From: Thomasclavelia ramosa DSM 1402 | GTDB taxonomy: Bacteria; Bacillota_I; Bacilli_A; Erysipelotrichales; Coprobacillaceae | Assembly (NCBI RefSeq): GCF_014131695.1 | Contig: NZ_CP036346.1 | Coordinates: 620,001 to 684,000 of the forward strand | DNA length: 64,000 bases | Reading direction: 5' to 3' | In this document: positions 8,894 to 17,426 of the stretch, in pieces | Numbering within the stretch: position 1 is the first letter of the stretch | How the letters are laid out: each line of letters starts with the position of its first letter | The notes under the pieces: model-generated | Databases searched by the model: none | Told to the model about the DNA's origin: nothing | Seen by the model: only the letters and a program-made list of their open reading frames with translations | Made by a program: the position numbers and the translations under genes

Positions 8894-9484
8894 ATGTTAA
8901 GATTTAATGATGATTTTGATTTTCGAAGTGAATTTGTTGGAAAGTGGAATAAAAAGATTCACTCATTAAGAGTAGCAGGAATTATTGTTGCTATTTTAAT
9001 GATTATTTGTGCTATTCTATGCATGATTTATCCAGTAAAATCAGTTACTATAATTGGTACGATTGCAACCGGGTTAATTCTTATTTTAGGAATTTATCAG
9101 ATCATTGATTATATAGCGGCACCACCATTATTTCGTGGTCCAGGTGGCCTTGTAAGCGCTATTTGTAATTTATTAATTGGTCTTTTGTTGATATGTTCAC
9201 CAATTGAAATGACAATTAATACATTTGCTTTTATTTTTGGATTTATTTTAATGGTTTATGGGCTTAATAAGTTGAGTTTTGCTCATCAATTAAGCTTTTT
9301 TGGAATTGAAAGTTATGGTTGGGTTATATTTACGGGTATAATCAATGTTTTAGCAGCTTTAGCATTTATTATTGCGCCATTGATGTCAACCGTCGTATTA
9401 AATTATATTGTAGCTGCTTATTTACTTGTTGGTGGTATTGCTTTATTGGTCGAAGTAATTGCCATGCATGATTTAAAATTATAA
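8894..9484 (+). CDS. DUF308 (HdeD-like) integral membrane protein
   Basis: 196 residues with six hydrophobic helices in three hairpins after a charged N-terminus (FNDDFDFRSEFVGKWNKK). The helix pattern with short glycine-rich loops (GTIATGLILILGIYQI, FGFILMVYGLNKL, YIVAAYLLVGGIALLVE) is the DUF308/HdeD type. HdeD is linked to acid resistance in E. coli; no function is shown here. The ATG at 8894 is preferred over GTG 8885 because AGGTGATAG then spaces correctly. Followed by a terminator. Confidence 0.8.
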   Translation: MLRFNDDFDFRSEFVGKWNKKIHSLRVAGIIVAILMIICAILCMIYPVKSVTIIGTIATGLILILGIYQIIDYIAAPPLFRGPGGLVSAICNLLIGLLLICSPIEMTINTFAFIFGFILMVYGLNKLSFAHQLSFFGIESYGWVIFTGIINVLAALAFIIAPLMSTVVLNYIVAAYLLVGGIALLVEVIAMHDLKL

Positions 9485-9498
9485 TTTTTAGATATTTA

Positions 9499-9543
9499 AA
9501 AAGCATTTCGGTAATCGGATTATAAATTATCGAGATGTTTTTT
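9499..9543 (+). terminator. Rho-independent terminator
   Basis: AAGCATTTCGGTAAT pairs with ATTATCGAGATGTTT (G-T pairs included) around a 10-base loop, followed by a T-rich tail; 15 bases past the DUF308 stop. Confidence 0.75.
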
Positions 9544-9634
9544 GTTTGCTTGTTTTTAAGAAGGTGCTAAAATTAAATAAAGAAATGATAATGGAAGCTG
9601 CTGTTTTATGTTTTAGTGAAAGGAGTGATGGTGA

Positions 9635-10501
9635 GTGTTTGATTTTTTTAAAAAGAAAAAAGATTCAGTCGAAGAGTCAGGAAAACTAGAAATGAATAAA
9701 GAAATGTTTTTAAGTACGATGAAGGTGATTACAGACTATACTCAAAGAGATGTTATTAAAATTGAATTAAGTAATGATGAGTGTAGTATTTTTGATAGTA
9801 AATTTGGGGGATTACCATACTTAGGAGTAGATGACGAAGTACCATTAAGTACAGATAATAAACAATTACGATTGCTGGGGCAAATTAATTTTGCTGATTT
9901 ACCGATGAATAGTTATCAATTAGAAGCAGGGTTATTGCAATTTTGGGCTATGGATAATGATCTTTATGGTTTAGATTTTGAGAATATGATATCGCAAGCA
10001 GAAAGTCGGGTTATTTATTATTCAAGTATTGATAAAACTGTATCTGAAAGTCAGATACTTAATAAATATCATCCTGAAGGTGAGGGTTATTTTCCAATAG
10101 TTGATAACTTTAAGCTGCATTTTATTGGTGGCGAAGAAGGAATAAGTATTGGTGATTATCATTTTGATGGTTTATTTACACAAGAATGGAATAACTTATA
10201 CCCAAATAATTTAATTTCATCATATTATGATTTACCGGATGAAATTTTGTATGAGGATGAATTTAATGAATTTAGCGGTTTTGGGCATAAAATGTTTGGA
10301 TATCCTGCATTTACTCAAGAAGACCCCCGCAGTAGTGAAAAGTACGATGATTATATTTTATTACTACAAATTGATAGTGTAGGTATTGGTGATAAAGAGA
10401 TTATGTGGGGGGATAGTGGTATTTGTAATTTCTTTATAACAAAAAAAGACTTAGAGAATAAGAATTTCTCAAAAGTCTTGTATAATTGGGATTGTTATTA
10501 A
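9635..10501 (+). CDS. DUF1963 (YwqG-like) protein
   Basis: 288 residues, acidic, soluble. Opens with a lysine cluster (FFKKKKD). Family marks: GGLPYLGVDDEVP, LRLLGQINFADLP, the central LLQFWAMDNDLYGLD, GYPAFTQEDPR, and the end LLLQIDS ... WGDSGICNFFI. These match the YwqG/DUF1963 family, whose function is not known to me. Start is GTG at 9635 with AGGAG nine bases upstream. It converges with the SRPBCC gene; the stops overlap by four bases. Confidence 0.82.
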   Translation: MFDFFKKKKDSVEESGKLEMNKEMFLSTMKVITDYTQRDVIKIELSNDECSIFDSKFGGLPYLGVDDEVPLSTDNKQLRLLGQINFADLPMNSYQLEAGLLQFWAMDNDLYGLDFENMISQAESRVIYYSSIDKTVSESQILNKYHPEGEGYFPIVDNFKLHFIGGEEGISIGDYHFDGLFTQEWNNLYPNNLISSYYDLPDEILYEDEFNEFSGFGHKMFGYPAFTQEDPRSSEKYDDYILLLQIDSVGIGDKEIMWGDSGICNFFITKKDLENKNFSKVLYNWDCY

Positions 10502-10911
10502 AATCGATGTTCTATTGCTTCTAAGACAGCTGTTAAATCACGAATATAAGCAGCTTGCTGTTTTTTTAAATATCTTTTGACAAAGGGTTTCATGAAGAAT
10601 TTTTTAGGTGTGATATTTTCTGTAAAATCAATTGAAGTAATACCATTGTGAGATGAAAATAATCCTATCCAGTGACCTTTCATATTACTGTTTTCCATAC
10701 TGAATTCATAACGCTGGTAGGGTCTAAAACAGGTAATCGTAAAAGTTGTTGGATAACCATTTTTAGTGTATTCGATAAATTGCTCTTGTGATTTGATAAT
10801 TTCCAGTTTTGAAAGATCACTGCGCCAAGTATAATTATCTAGGGAAGTAACAATATTCCAAATAGTTTTTATATCGTTAGGAAAAGAGGCCTTAATATTT
10901 GTAATTACCAT
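10498..10911 (-). CDS. SRPBCC (START/Bet v1-like) ligand-binding protein
   Basis: 137 residues. Starts VITNIKASFPNDIKTIWNIVTSLDNYTWRSD, the typical beta-alpha-alpha opening of the SRPBCC helix-grip fold, and ends with the long C-terminal helix (KRYLKKQQAAYIRDLTAVLEAI). Such proteins bind hydrophobic ligands in a deep cavity. It lies 11 bases downstream of the AraC/GyrI regulator on the same strand, so the two are probably co-transcribed; a shared small-molecule ligand is plausible but not shown. Confidence 0.82.
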   Translation of the reverse strand: MVITNIKASFPNDIKTIWNIVTSLDNYTWRSDLSKLEIIKSQEQFIEYTKNGYPTTFTITCFRPYQRYEFSMENSNMKGHWIGLFSSHNGITSIDFTENITPKKFFMKPFVKRYLKKQQAAYIRDLTAVLEAIEHRF

Positions 10912-10922
10912 AACATAACTCC

Positions 10923-11765
10923 TTATTTTTTTATAATTGGTAACCAGTATTCGTAAATGGCATCATTTGGATCGGCTTTTAGATAAACTTCTATATCTGG
11001 GATATTAGCATATTCATATCCGGAAGTAGGCAACCACTCTGTAATAACACGACGCTGAAGCTCTTGAAGAGTTCTATTTGTTCCGTGACCAGAAAAGATG
11101 GCCCAGGTAGCGCTGCCGATATGATATTCTTCAAAATTTTGATTATGATTAGTTGAACTAACAGCAATGAAATAACGCCAGTCTTCGTGTTGATGAATAT
11201 TGACTCCTAATAATCCTAGCGGAGTCTGATTATTAAGTCGATAAAGTTGGTTAAGGGTTCCATCATTTAATGCTTTGTCCCATTGCTTAGGGATTTGGAC
11301 AAAGTTTTCTAGTAATTCTTTACTTAAAAGAGAGCTGATTCCTAGGATTTTAAAGCTATCCTTTTTTTCAATTCTAAAACTTAATTCATCAAGACCTTGA
11401 ATTGAAAAGGTAAATTTTAGAGCTGGGAATGACTTGATTTGAACATTTTTCTTTCTAACAAGTGAGGGTGCAATTCCATGAACTGCTTGGAAAGCACGGT
11501 TGAATGCGGTTGGTGATTCATATCCATATTTTAAAGCTATATCAATGATTTTGTCTTCTCCTGTTTGTAAATCAACTGCAGCTAAAGAAATACATCGTTT
11601 GCGAATATATTCTGATAATGAGATATTAGTCATGTAAAGGAAAGTTTTTTGAAAGTGATAACTAGGGCAGCCAGCTATTTTAGCGAGCTGCTCATAATCA
11701 ATTTTTTCTGTTAAATGATTTTCGATATATTCAATTGTTGTATTTAGCCGTTCAATCCATTCCAT
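10923..11765 (-). CDS. AraC-family regulator with GyrI-like effector domain
   Basis: 280 residues. Residues about 8-105 are the double helix-turn-helix of AraC/XylS (YEQLAKIAGCPSYHFQKTF; IDIALKYGYESPTAFNRAF). Residues about 120-280 are a GyrI-like small-molecule-binding domain, ending YEYWLPIIKK as in SbmC/BmrR-type modules. Proteins of this layout sense drugs or metabolites. It is the promoter-proximal gene of a two-gene operon with the SRPBCC protein. The gap to the divergent cupin gene (11766-12027) contains a GATAGTAAACTATC palindrome at about 11921. Confidence 0.9.
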   Translation of the reverse strand: MEWIERLNTTIEYIENHLTEKIDYEQLAKIAGCPSYHFQKTFLYMTNISLSEYIRKRCISLAAVDLQTGEDKIIDIALKYGYESPTAFNRAFQAVHGIAPSLVRKKNVQIKSFPALKFTFSIQGLDELSFRIEKKDSFKILGISSLLSKELLENFVQIPKQWDKALNDGTLNQLYRLNNQTPLGLLGVNIHQHEDWRYFIAVSSTNHNQNFEEYHIGSATWAIFSGHGTNRTLQELQRRVITEWLPTSGYEYANIPDIEVYLKADPNDAIYEYWLPIIKK

Positions 11766-12027
11766 TTATATTACCCTCTTTATTATAACTTCTTATTAAT
11801 GATCAATCCTCGCTTTTTATATAAATAAAAAACGAGATTACACTTTTTTATTTTATCTTGACTTAGAGCTAACCACAAGATTTATTCAGGATTTAAATGA
11901 TTTAGATTATCTTAATAAGATAGTAAACTATCATTTTAAAGTGAAGCAGTATCGTTAATCGCTTTATTTAACTTTTATGCTATAATATAAACATATCTTG
12001 GGAATAAATATTGATAGGAGGTAAGAT

Positions 12028-12375
12028 ATGAGCGATATATTTATTAAAAATATTCCCCATGAACAAATAACTACATTAGCATCGCAAGTGGAAGTTCAAG
12101 CGGGACAAGTAGTTAGTAAGACACTAGCACAAAATGATGCTTTAAGTATTACTATTTTTTCTTTTGATAAAGGTGAAGAAATTGGAACGCATGGCTCTAG
12201 CGGAGATGCGATGGTAACCGTGCTAGAGGGTGTTGGAAAGTTTACAGTTGATGGTCAAGAATATGTCTTAAAGCGTGGTGAAACATTAGTTATGCCGGCT
12301 AATAAACCGCATTCTGTATATGGTCAAGAAGCATTTAAAATGTTATTGGTTGTGGTTTTTCCACAAATAAAATAG
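12028..12375 (+). CDS. Small cupin-domain protein
   Basis: 115 residues, one double-stranded beta-helix. Motif 1 is GEEIGTHGSSGDAMVTVLEG: the first His is kept but the usual second His and Glu are not (HGS, DAM). Motif 2 GETLVMPANKPHSV keeps its His. Metal binding may therefore be weak or differ from the classical three-His/one-Glu set. A strong AGGAGG precedes the ATG, and TATAAT lies at 11982-11987. It is followed 21 bases later by the phosphatase gene, probably one transcript. Confidence 0.88.
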   Translation: MSDIFIKNIPHEQITTLASQVEVQAGQVVSKTLAQNDALSITIFSFDKGEEIGTHGSSGDAMVTVLEGVGKFTVDGQEYVLKRGETLVMPANKPHSVYGQEAFKMLLVVVFPQIK

Positions 12376-12396
12376 TAAAAATAGGAGACTGATCGG

Positions 12397-12981
12397 GTGA
12401 AGAAGACTCTATATTTAATGCGTCACGGGCAAACGCTATTTAATGCTCGTAAAAAAATTCAAGGGTGGTGTGATGCCCCTTTGACAGAGTTAGGAATTAA
12501 ACAAGCTAAGATAGCAGGAAAATATTTTAAAGACAATAACATCGTTTTTGATCATGCTTATAGTTCAACTTCTGAGCGGGCGTGTGATACTTTAGAGTTA
12601 GTCTGTGATTTACCTTATCACCGAGTCAAAGGACTAAAGGAATGGAATTTTGGAATATATGAAGGTGAAAGTGAAGATTTAAATCCGCCGCTGCCATATG
12701 GTGATTTTTTTGTCAATTATGGCGGTGAAGGAGAATTACAGATGCGCCAAAGAATTGCTGATACATTATTAGAAATTATGCAGAAGGAAGATCATAAAGT
12801 TGTGCTTGCAGTTTCTCATGGTGGGGCATGTCGTGGTTTTATGAGATATTGGCAGGAAACTAGTCAAGTTGACCAAAAAGGCGGCTTGAAGAATTGTTGT
12901 ATTTTAAAATTTGAATTTGAAGATAATGAGTTCAGATTATTAGAAATTATTAATCATAATTTTGATGAAACGAAAGGTTAA
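12397..12981 (+). CDS. Histidine phosphatase family protein (PGM-like)
   Basis: 194 residues; the N-terminal LMRHGQT holds the phosphohistidine and AVSHGGACRG near residue 148 the second catalytic His, with an ArgHis pair and the LKEWNFGIYEGE acid region between. Members are small-molecule or phosphoprotein phosphatases as well as cofactor-dependent mutases; the short length and local sequence suggest a phosphatase. Start is GTG with AGGAGA eight bases upstream. The stop codon lies inside the terminator stem. Confidence 0.9.
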   Translation: MKKTLYLMRHGQTLFNARKKIQGWCDAPLTELGIKQAKIAGKYFKDNNIVFDHAYSSTSERACDTLELVCDLPYHRVKGLKEWNFGIYEGESEDLNPPLPYGDFFVNYGGEGELQMRQRIADTLLEIMQKEDHKVVLAVSHGGACRGFMRYWQETSQVDQKGGLKNCCILKFEFEDNEFRLLEIINHNFDETKG

Positions 12982-12996
12982 AACCTTTCGTTTTTT
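12970..12996 (+). terminator. Rho-independent terminator overlapping the stop codon
   Basis: ACGAAAGGTT and AACCTTTCGT form a 10-bp stem followed by TTTTTT; the TAA of the phosphatase gene sits in the loop. Confidence 0.9.
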
Positions 12997-12998
12997 AC

Positions 12999-13029
12999 TT
13001 GACTTAAAGTTTACTCAAGGGAGTATAAT
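12999..13029 (+). promoter_or_regulatory. MerR-type promoter with 19-bp spacer
   Basis: -35 TTGACT (12999-13004) and -10 TATAAT (13024-13029) are 19 bp apart, the over-long spacing used by MerR-family activators. The spacer carries the dyad-like CTTAAAGTTTACTCAAG (13003-13019), which agrees at 14 of 18 positions with the CTTAGAGTTAACTCTAAG-type box of AdhR/NmlR regulators as I remember it. It serves the aldo/keto reductase gene. No merR gene is in the window. Confidence 0.6.
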
Positions 13030-13064
13030 AAAAATAGGAAATGTCGAATTGTAGGAGGATGAAA

Positions 13065-14075
13065 ATGGAAACAGTAAGATTGGGGAGAACAAATATTGTT
13101 GTTAATCGAAATGGTTTTGGGGCTTTACCTGTTCAACGAGTAAATATGGAAGAAGCAAAAGTTATTTTAAAGAAAGCATATGATAATGGAATTACTTTTT
13201 TTGATTCTGCTCGGGCTTATAGTGATAGTGAAGAAAAGATTGGTGAGGCTCTTAGTGAGGTACGCCAAAAAATTTATATTTCAACAAAAACGATGGCAAC
13301 GACAGTAACGGATTTTTGGAAGGATTTAGAAACAAGTTTATCGTTATTAAAGACAGATTACATTGATATTTATCAATTTCATAATCCGTCGTTTTGTCCT
13401 AAGCCAGGGGATGGATCAGGTTTATATGAAGCTATGCTAGAGGCTAAGAAACAAGGAAAAATTAGATATATTGGTTTAACCAATCATCGTTTACATGTAG
13501 CAAGAGAAGCTGTTGAGTGTGGTTTATATGATACTTTACAATTTCCTTTTAGTTATTTGGCTTCAAAAAAGGAAGAGGAACTAGTTGATTTATGTAAAGA
13601 AAAAGATGTTGGTTTTATTTGTATGAAGGCTTTGTCAGGTGGTTTAATAGACCGTTCTGATGCGGCATATGCGTATTTAGCGCAGTTTGATAATACATTG
13701 CCGATTTGGGGAATTCAAAAAGAATCAGAGTTAGATGAATTTATTGAGTATAATGATAATCCACCAATTATGAGTGAAGAAATCAAAGCGATAATTGCTC
13801 ATGATCAAAAAGAGTTATCTGGTGAATTTTGTCGGGGTTGCGGATATTGTATGCCATGTCCAATGGGAATAGAAATTAATCAGTGTGCTCGAATGTCTTT
13901 GATGTTACGACGAGCTCCTAGTGCAGGCTGGTTGTCAGAACATTGGCAAGAAGAAATGAAAAAAATAGAAAATTGTATTAATTGTGGCAAATGTATGTCG
14001 CATTGTCCGTATGGATTAAATACACCTGAATTGTTGAAAAAAAATTATGAAGATTATAAAACATTTTTTAAATAA
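13065..14075 (+). CDS. Aldo/keto reductase with C-terminal 2[4Fe-4S] ferredoxin domain
   Basis: 336 residues. The N-terminal TIM barrel has the AKR tetrad: Asp and Tyr in FFDSARAYSDSE, Lys in ISTKTM, His in YQFHNP. The C-terminal third has two cysteine clusters, CRGCGYCMPCPMGI and CINCGKCMSHCPYGL, for iron-sulfur centres. This is the large fused AKR type of anaerobes, which may take electrons from ferredoxin-like carriers. The ATG at 13065 is chosen: AGGAGG (13053-13058) is six bases away, whereas the ATG at 13041 lies almost at the predicted transcript start. Probably aldehyde/electrophile induced through the MerR-type promoter. Confidence 0.93.
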   Translation: METVRLGRTNIVVNRNGFGALPVQRVNMEEAKVILKKAYDNGITFFDSARAYSDSEEKIGEALSEVRQKIYISTKTMATTVTDFWKDLETSLSLLKTDYIDIYQFHNPSFCPKPGDGSGLYEAMLEAKKQGKIRYIGLTNHRLHVAREAVECGLYDTLQFPFSYLASKKEEELVDLCKEKDVGFICMKALSGGLIDRSDAAYAYLAQFDNTLPIWGIQKESELDEFIEYNDNPPIMSEEIKAIIAHDQKELSGEFCRGCGYCMPCPMGIEINQCARMSLMLRRAPSAGWLSEHWQEEMKKIENCINCGKCMSHCPYGLNTPELLKKNYEDYKTFFK

Positions 14076-14086
14076 TTAGATATACG

Positions 14087-14113
14087 ATTCCTAGTTAAAA
14101 CTAGGAATTTTTT
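14087..14113 (+). terminator. Rho-independent terminator
   Basis: ATTCCTAGTT and AACTAGGAAT form a 10-bp stem with loop AA, followed by a T-run, 12 bases after the aldo/keto reductase stop. Confidence 0.9.
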
Positions 14114-14176
14114 AACCAATATTAGAACTATCTTATGTTATAATGAAATCAAAGTGCTTAAAGAAAGGAGAAATTA

Positions 14177-15694
14177 ATGCGTGAGATAGATCGTTTAGTC
14201 GAAGAAATCCGTCATTTACAGTTTGATGATATCGAGAAAATGTATCAAAAATGTTTGCAGTTAAAAGAAATAGCACTAGAACAAAAAGATGATTACATAT
14301 TATGTTTAGCTAGTAATTACATAATCGATTACTATTATTCTTGTAAATCGCAACAAGAAACAGTTAAATTAGCGAATGAGATGTTGGCTCTAAATGAAGA
14401 AAAAGGGTATCCAGATTTATTGATGCAGGCTTACAACCTATATGCTATTGCAGTATGTAATAATGATTATTCTCTTGCTACTGGTTTTTATCTCAAAGGA
14501 TTGAAGTTAGCTGAGCAGTTAAATGACTATATAATGAAAGCAAAATTTAACTGTAATTTAGGAGATGTTTTTGTTAATTTAGGTCAATTTGATTTAGCGT
14601 TACCTTATTTTTTAGAATCGCTTGAACAGATCAAAAAGATTTCTCCTAAACTGCCGGAATATAAAATAAAACGTTTTGTGTTATGTTATCTTATTATAAT
14701 TTATTGTGAAAAAAGAAGATTGGATCAAGCAATTGCTCTAATGGAAGAAAATAAGGATTTATTTAATGATACTTCATTTGATCCGATTGATCGGTTATGG
14801 CAAGCATTAAAAGCATTAATTTGCTATGGGCATGGTGATGTAGCAAAAGCTTTAGAGTTTATTGATAATATATTAGGGAATGAGATTCATGGTTTTCGTG
14901 CAAATGAAGCAATTTATTTTATTCATCATATTTTATTGTATATTACTTTTGCAATCAAGGATAAGGAGCGGACAAAATGTCTTTATCTTTTATTAAAGGA
15001 GAATGATTTTGGTAAAACTGGAATGCGTTATCAAATTGAAATGTTAGAAATGAAGATAAAGTATTGTATTGTTTTTGAAGAAAAAGAACAGTTGCCTAAA
15101 TTATATGAACAATATTATTATTTGATGCATGAAAATCAAAAAGAAAGTATTGATTTTTGTTTAAATAGTGTTTTATATAAAATTGAACTATTTAAAGCAA
15201 TGGAAGAAAAAAAAGATATCGTTAAGGAGTCTAGACTAGATGATTTAACTAAGATTTATAACCGACGATATTTTCATTATAAATATAGTGAGTTTAAAAA
15301 TAAAAGTCGACTATTAGGAATTATTATTTTTGATTTGGATCATTTTAAAGAATACAATGATAGTTTAGGTCATTTAACTGGTGATCAAATATTAAAGGAT
15401 TTTGCTGATAGTTTACAACAAGATGATGATAGAATAATTTCTTGTCGTTTTGGCGGTGATGAATTTATTTGTATTTGTGTAGATTGTAATGAGCAAATGA
15501 TAATTAGTTTTATTGAACAAGTTTATAGTAAATTTGAGTTATATGGGTATGATAAAATCACTATTTCATCTGGATATTATAATTCTTTTAGTAATTGTTT
15601 ATCTAAAGAGGAATTAATTAATAATGCAGATTATTATTTATATTATGTTAAAGAGAATGGAAAGAATGGATACTATGGCTTTTCAATTGAGTGA
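14177..15694 (+). CDS. TPR-GGDEF protein (putative diguanylate cyclase)
   Basis: 505 residues, no membrane segments or signal peptide. Residues about 1-340 are tetratricopeptide-like helical repeats (AYNLYAIAVCNNDYSLATGF, KFNCNLGDVFVNLGQFDLAL). Residues about 355-505 are a GGDEF domain: DDLTKIYNRRYF, FDLDHFKEYNDSLGHLTGD (metal/substrate motif) and RFGGDEF near residue 424, all intact, so c-di-GMP synthesis is plausible. The usual upstream RxxD inhibitory site is not evident. A cytosolic TPR sensor for an unknown protein partner. No EAL, HD-GYP or PilZ protein is visible nearby. Confidence 0.9.
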   Translation: MREIDRLVEEIRHLQFDDIEKMYQKCLQLKEIALEQKDDYILCLASNYIIDYYYSCKSQQETVKLANEMLALNEEKGYPDLLMQAYNLYAIAVCNNDYSLATGFYLKGLKLAEQLNDYIMKAKFNCNLGDVFVNLGQFDLALPYFLESLEQIKKISPKLPEYKIKRFVLCYLIIIYCEKRRLDQAIALMEENKDLFNDTSFDPIDRLWQALKALICYGHGDVAKALEFIDNILGNEIHGFRANEAIYFIHHILLYITFAIKDKERTKCLYLLLKENDFGKTGMRYQIEMLEMKIKYCIVFEEKEQLPKLYEQYYYLMHENQKESIDFCLNSVLYKIELFKAMEEKKDIVKESRLDDLTKIYNRRYFHYKYSEFKNKSRLLGIIIFDLDHFKEYNDSLGHLTGDQILKDFADSLQQDDDRIISCRFGGDEFICICVDCNEQMIISFIEQVYSKFELYGYDKITISSGYYNSFSNCLSKEELINNADYYLYYVKENGKNGYYGFSIE

Positions 15695-15704
15695 TTGTTT
15701 AGAC

Positions 15705-15763
15705 TCGACAGTTAGTAATTTTAATGTATAATATAGTTGAATTAGGAAGATGATAATCTTCCT
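15705..15763 (+). promoter_or_regulatory. Promoter and leader hairpin of the ABC-F gene
   Basis: TCGACA (15705-15710) and TATAAT (15727-15732), 16 bp apart, form a good housekeeping promoter. Transcription would start near 15739, just before the hairpin AGGAAGAT-GATA-ATCTTCCT (15744-15763), which is followed by TTTAATATT and then the gene at 15789. The hairpin could be an attenuator or the terminator of the upstream GGDEF gene; the weak T-run leaves this open. Confidence 0.45.
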
Positions 15764-15788
15764 TTAATATTGCAAGTTGAGGTAGAAA

Positions 15789-17342
15789 ATGAGTATATTA
15801 AGTGTGGAAAATGTCAGTCATGATTTTGGTGGAAGAACTATTTTAGAAAATGCAAGTTTTAGATTATTAAATGGCGAACATATCGGTTTAGTAGGTGCTA
15901 ATGGTGAGGGGAAATCTACTTTTTTAAATATTATTACTGGTAAGATTGCTCCGGATTCAGGAAAGATTGAATGGTGTAAAAGAATTTCAACAGGTTATTT
16001 AGACCAACACACAGCTTTACACCCAGGAAAAACTATATATGAAACATTACAAGATGCTTTTAAATATTATTATGATCTAGAAGCGGAGATGTTATCGATG
16101 TATGAACAAATGGCTGATTGTGATGATGAAACGATGAATCAGTTGATGGAAGAAGTTGGTGAAATTCAAGAAATTTTAGATCATGGCGGGTTTTATACAA
16201 TTGATGTTAAAATCAAAGAAGTTGCAGGTGGTCTAGGGTTGAATGATATTGGTTTAGATAAACCGGTTGATGCGCTATCTGGTGGGCAACGTTCAAAAGT
16301 TTTACTAACTAAATTATTATTAGAGAATCCAATGATTTTAATTCTTGATGAACCAACTAACTATTTAGATGAGCAGCATATCAATTGGTTAATCAATTTT
16401 TTAAAGAATTATGATAATGCTTTTATTTTAGTCAGTCATGATGTTAGTTTTTTAAATCAAGTTATTAATATTATTTATCATTTAGAAGATGGTGTATTGA
16501 CTCGTTATAAAGGTGATTATGACTACTATTTACAACAAGTTGAATTGAAAAAACGTCAGTTAGCTGCTGATTATCAAAAGCAGCAAAAAGAAATTGCTGA
16601 TCTTGAAGATTTTATCGCACGTAATAAAGCACGGGTAGCTACTCGTAATATGGCTAGTTCACGACAAAAGAAATTAGATAAGATGAATCTTATTTCTAAA
16701 CCAAAGGAAAAAATAAAACCGACTTTTTCTTTTATAGAAGCTAGAACACCAGGTAAAGTATTATTTGATTGTAAGGATTTAGTGATTGGATATGATAGTC
16801 CTTTAACGAAAGAAATGAATCTTGTTTTTGAAAGAAATAAGAAAGTTGCTATTAAAGGTGTCAATGGTTTGGGAAAGACAACTCTACTAAAGACGCTGAT
16901 TGGGATGCAAAAACCTTATAGTGGAACAGTAGAAAAAGATCCATTTGTTGAAATTGGTTTTTTTAAACAAGAAGAATCTGCAGTTTCCCAAACTGCATTA
17001 GACTATTTGTGGGAGGAATTTCCAGATCGAAACAATGGTGAGATTAGAGCTATGTTAGCTAAGTGTGGTTTAACAACTGATCATATTGAATCTTTAATGA
17101 AAGTTTTATCGGGTGGAGAAAATGCCAAAGTTAGATTATGTAAGATTATGAATCGTGAAGCTAATGTTTTGGTGTTAGATGAACCGACAAATCATTTGGA
17201 CGTTGATGCTAAAGATTCTTTACAAAGCGCAATCAAGGCTTTTAAAGGAGCTGTTATTTTAGTTAGTCATGAACCGGAATTTTATTTACCAATTGTTGAT
17301 GAAGTAATTAATTTAGAAGAATGCTCAACTAAGATTATTTAG
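15789..17342 (+). CDS. ABC-F family ATPase
   Basis: 517 residues with two ABC domains and no membrane part. Domain 1: Walker A GANGEGKST (residues 36-44), signature LSGGQRSK, Walker B LILDEPTNYLD. Domain 2: Walker A GVNGLGKTT (about 357-365), signature LSGGENAK, LVLDEPTNHLD. The charged helical linker between them (VELKKRQLAADYQKQQKEI ... RNMASSRQKKLDKM) is the P-site tRNA interaction motif region. ABC-F proteins act on ribosomes as translation factors or antibiotic protectors; sequence style suggests the YbiT/YkpA side rather than a specialised resistance protein, but I cannot separate these by eye. Confidence 0.93.
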   Translation: MSILSVENVSHDFGGRTILENASFRLLNGEHIGLVGANGEGKSTFLNIITGKIAPDSGKIEWCKRISTGYLDQHTALHPGKTIYETLQDAFKYYYDLEAEMLSMYEQMADCDDETMNQLMEEVGEIQEILDHGGFYTIDVKIKEVAGGLGLNDIGLDKPVDALSGGQRSKVLLTKLLLENPMILILDEPTNYLDEQHINWLINFLKNYDNAFILVSHDVSFLNQVINIIYHLEDGVLTRYKGDYDYYLQQVELKKRQLAADYQKQQKEIADLEDFIARNKARVATRNMASSRQKKLDKMNLISKPKEKIKPTFSFIEARTPGKVLFDCKDLVIGYDSPLTKEMNLVFERNKKVAIKGVNGLGKTTLLKTLIGMQKPYSGTVEKDPFVEIGFFKQEESAVSQTALDYLWEEFPDRNNGEIRAMLAKCGLTTDHIESLMKVLSGGENAKVRLCKIMNREANVLVLDEPTNHLDVDAKDSLQSAIKAFKGAVILVSHEPEFYLPIVDEVINLEECSTKII

Positions 17343-17369
17343 AAATGTTCTTTATTTAGAACATTTTTT
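17343..17369 (+). terminator. Rho-independent terminator
   Basis: AAATGTTCT and AGAACATTT pair around a 6-base loop and run into further T; directly after the ABC-F stop. Confidence 0.88.
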
Positions 17370-17426
17370 GTTTTAAATATTTTCACATTTTAAGGGTTGT
17401 TGACATATATTATAGTGGTGAAATAT

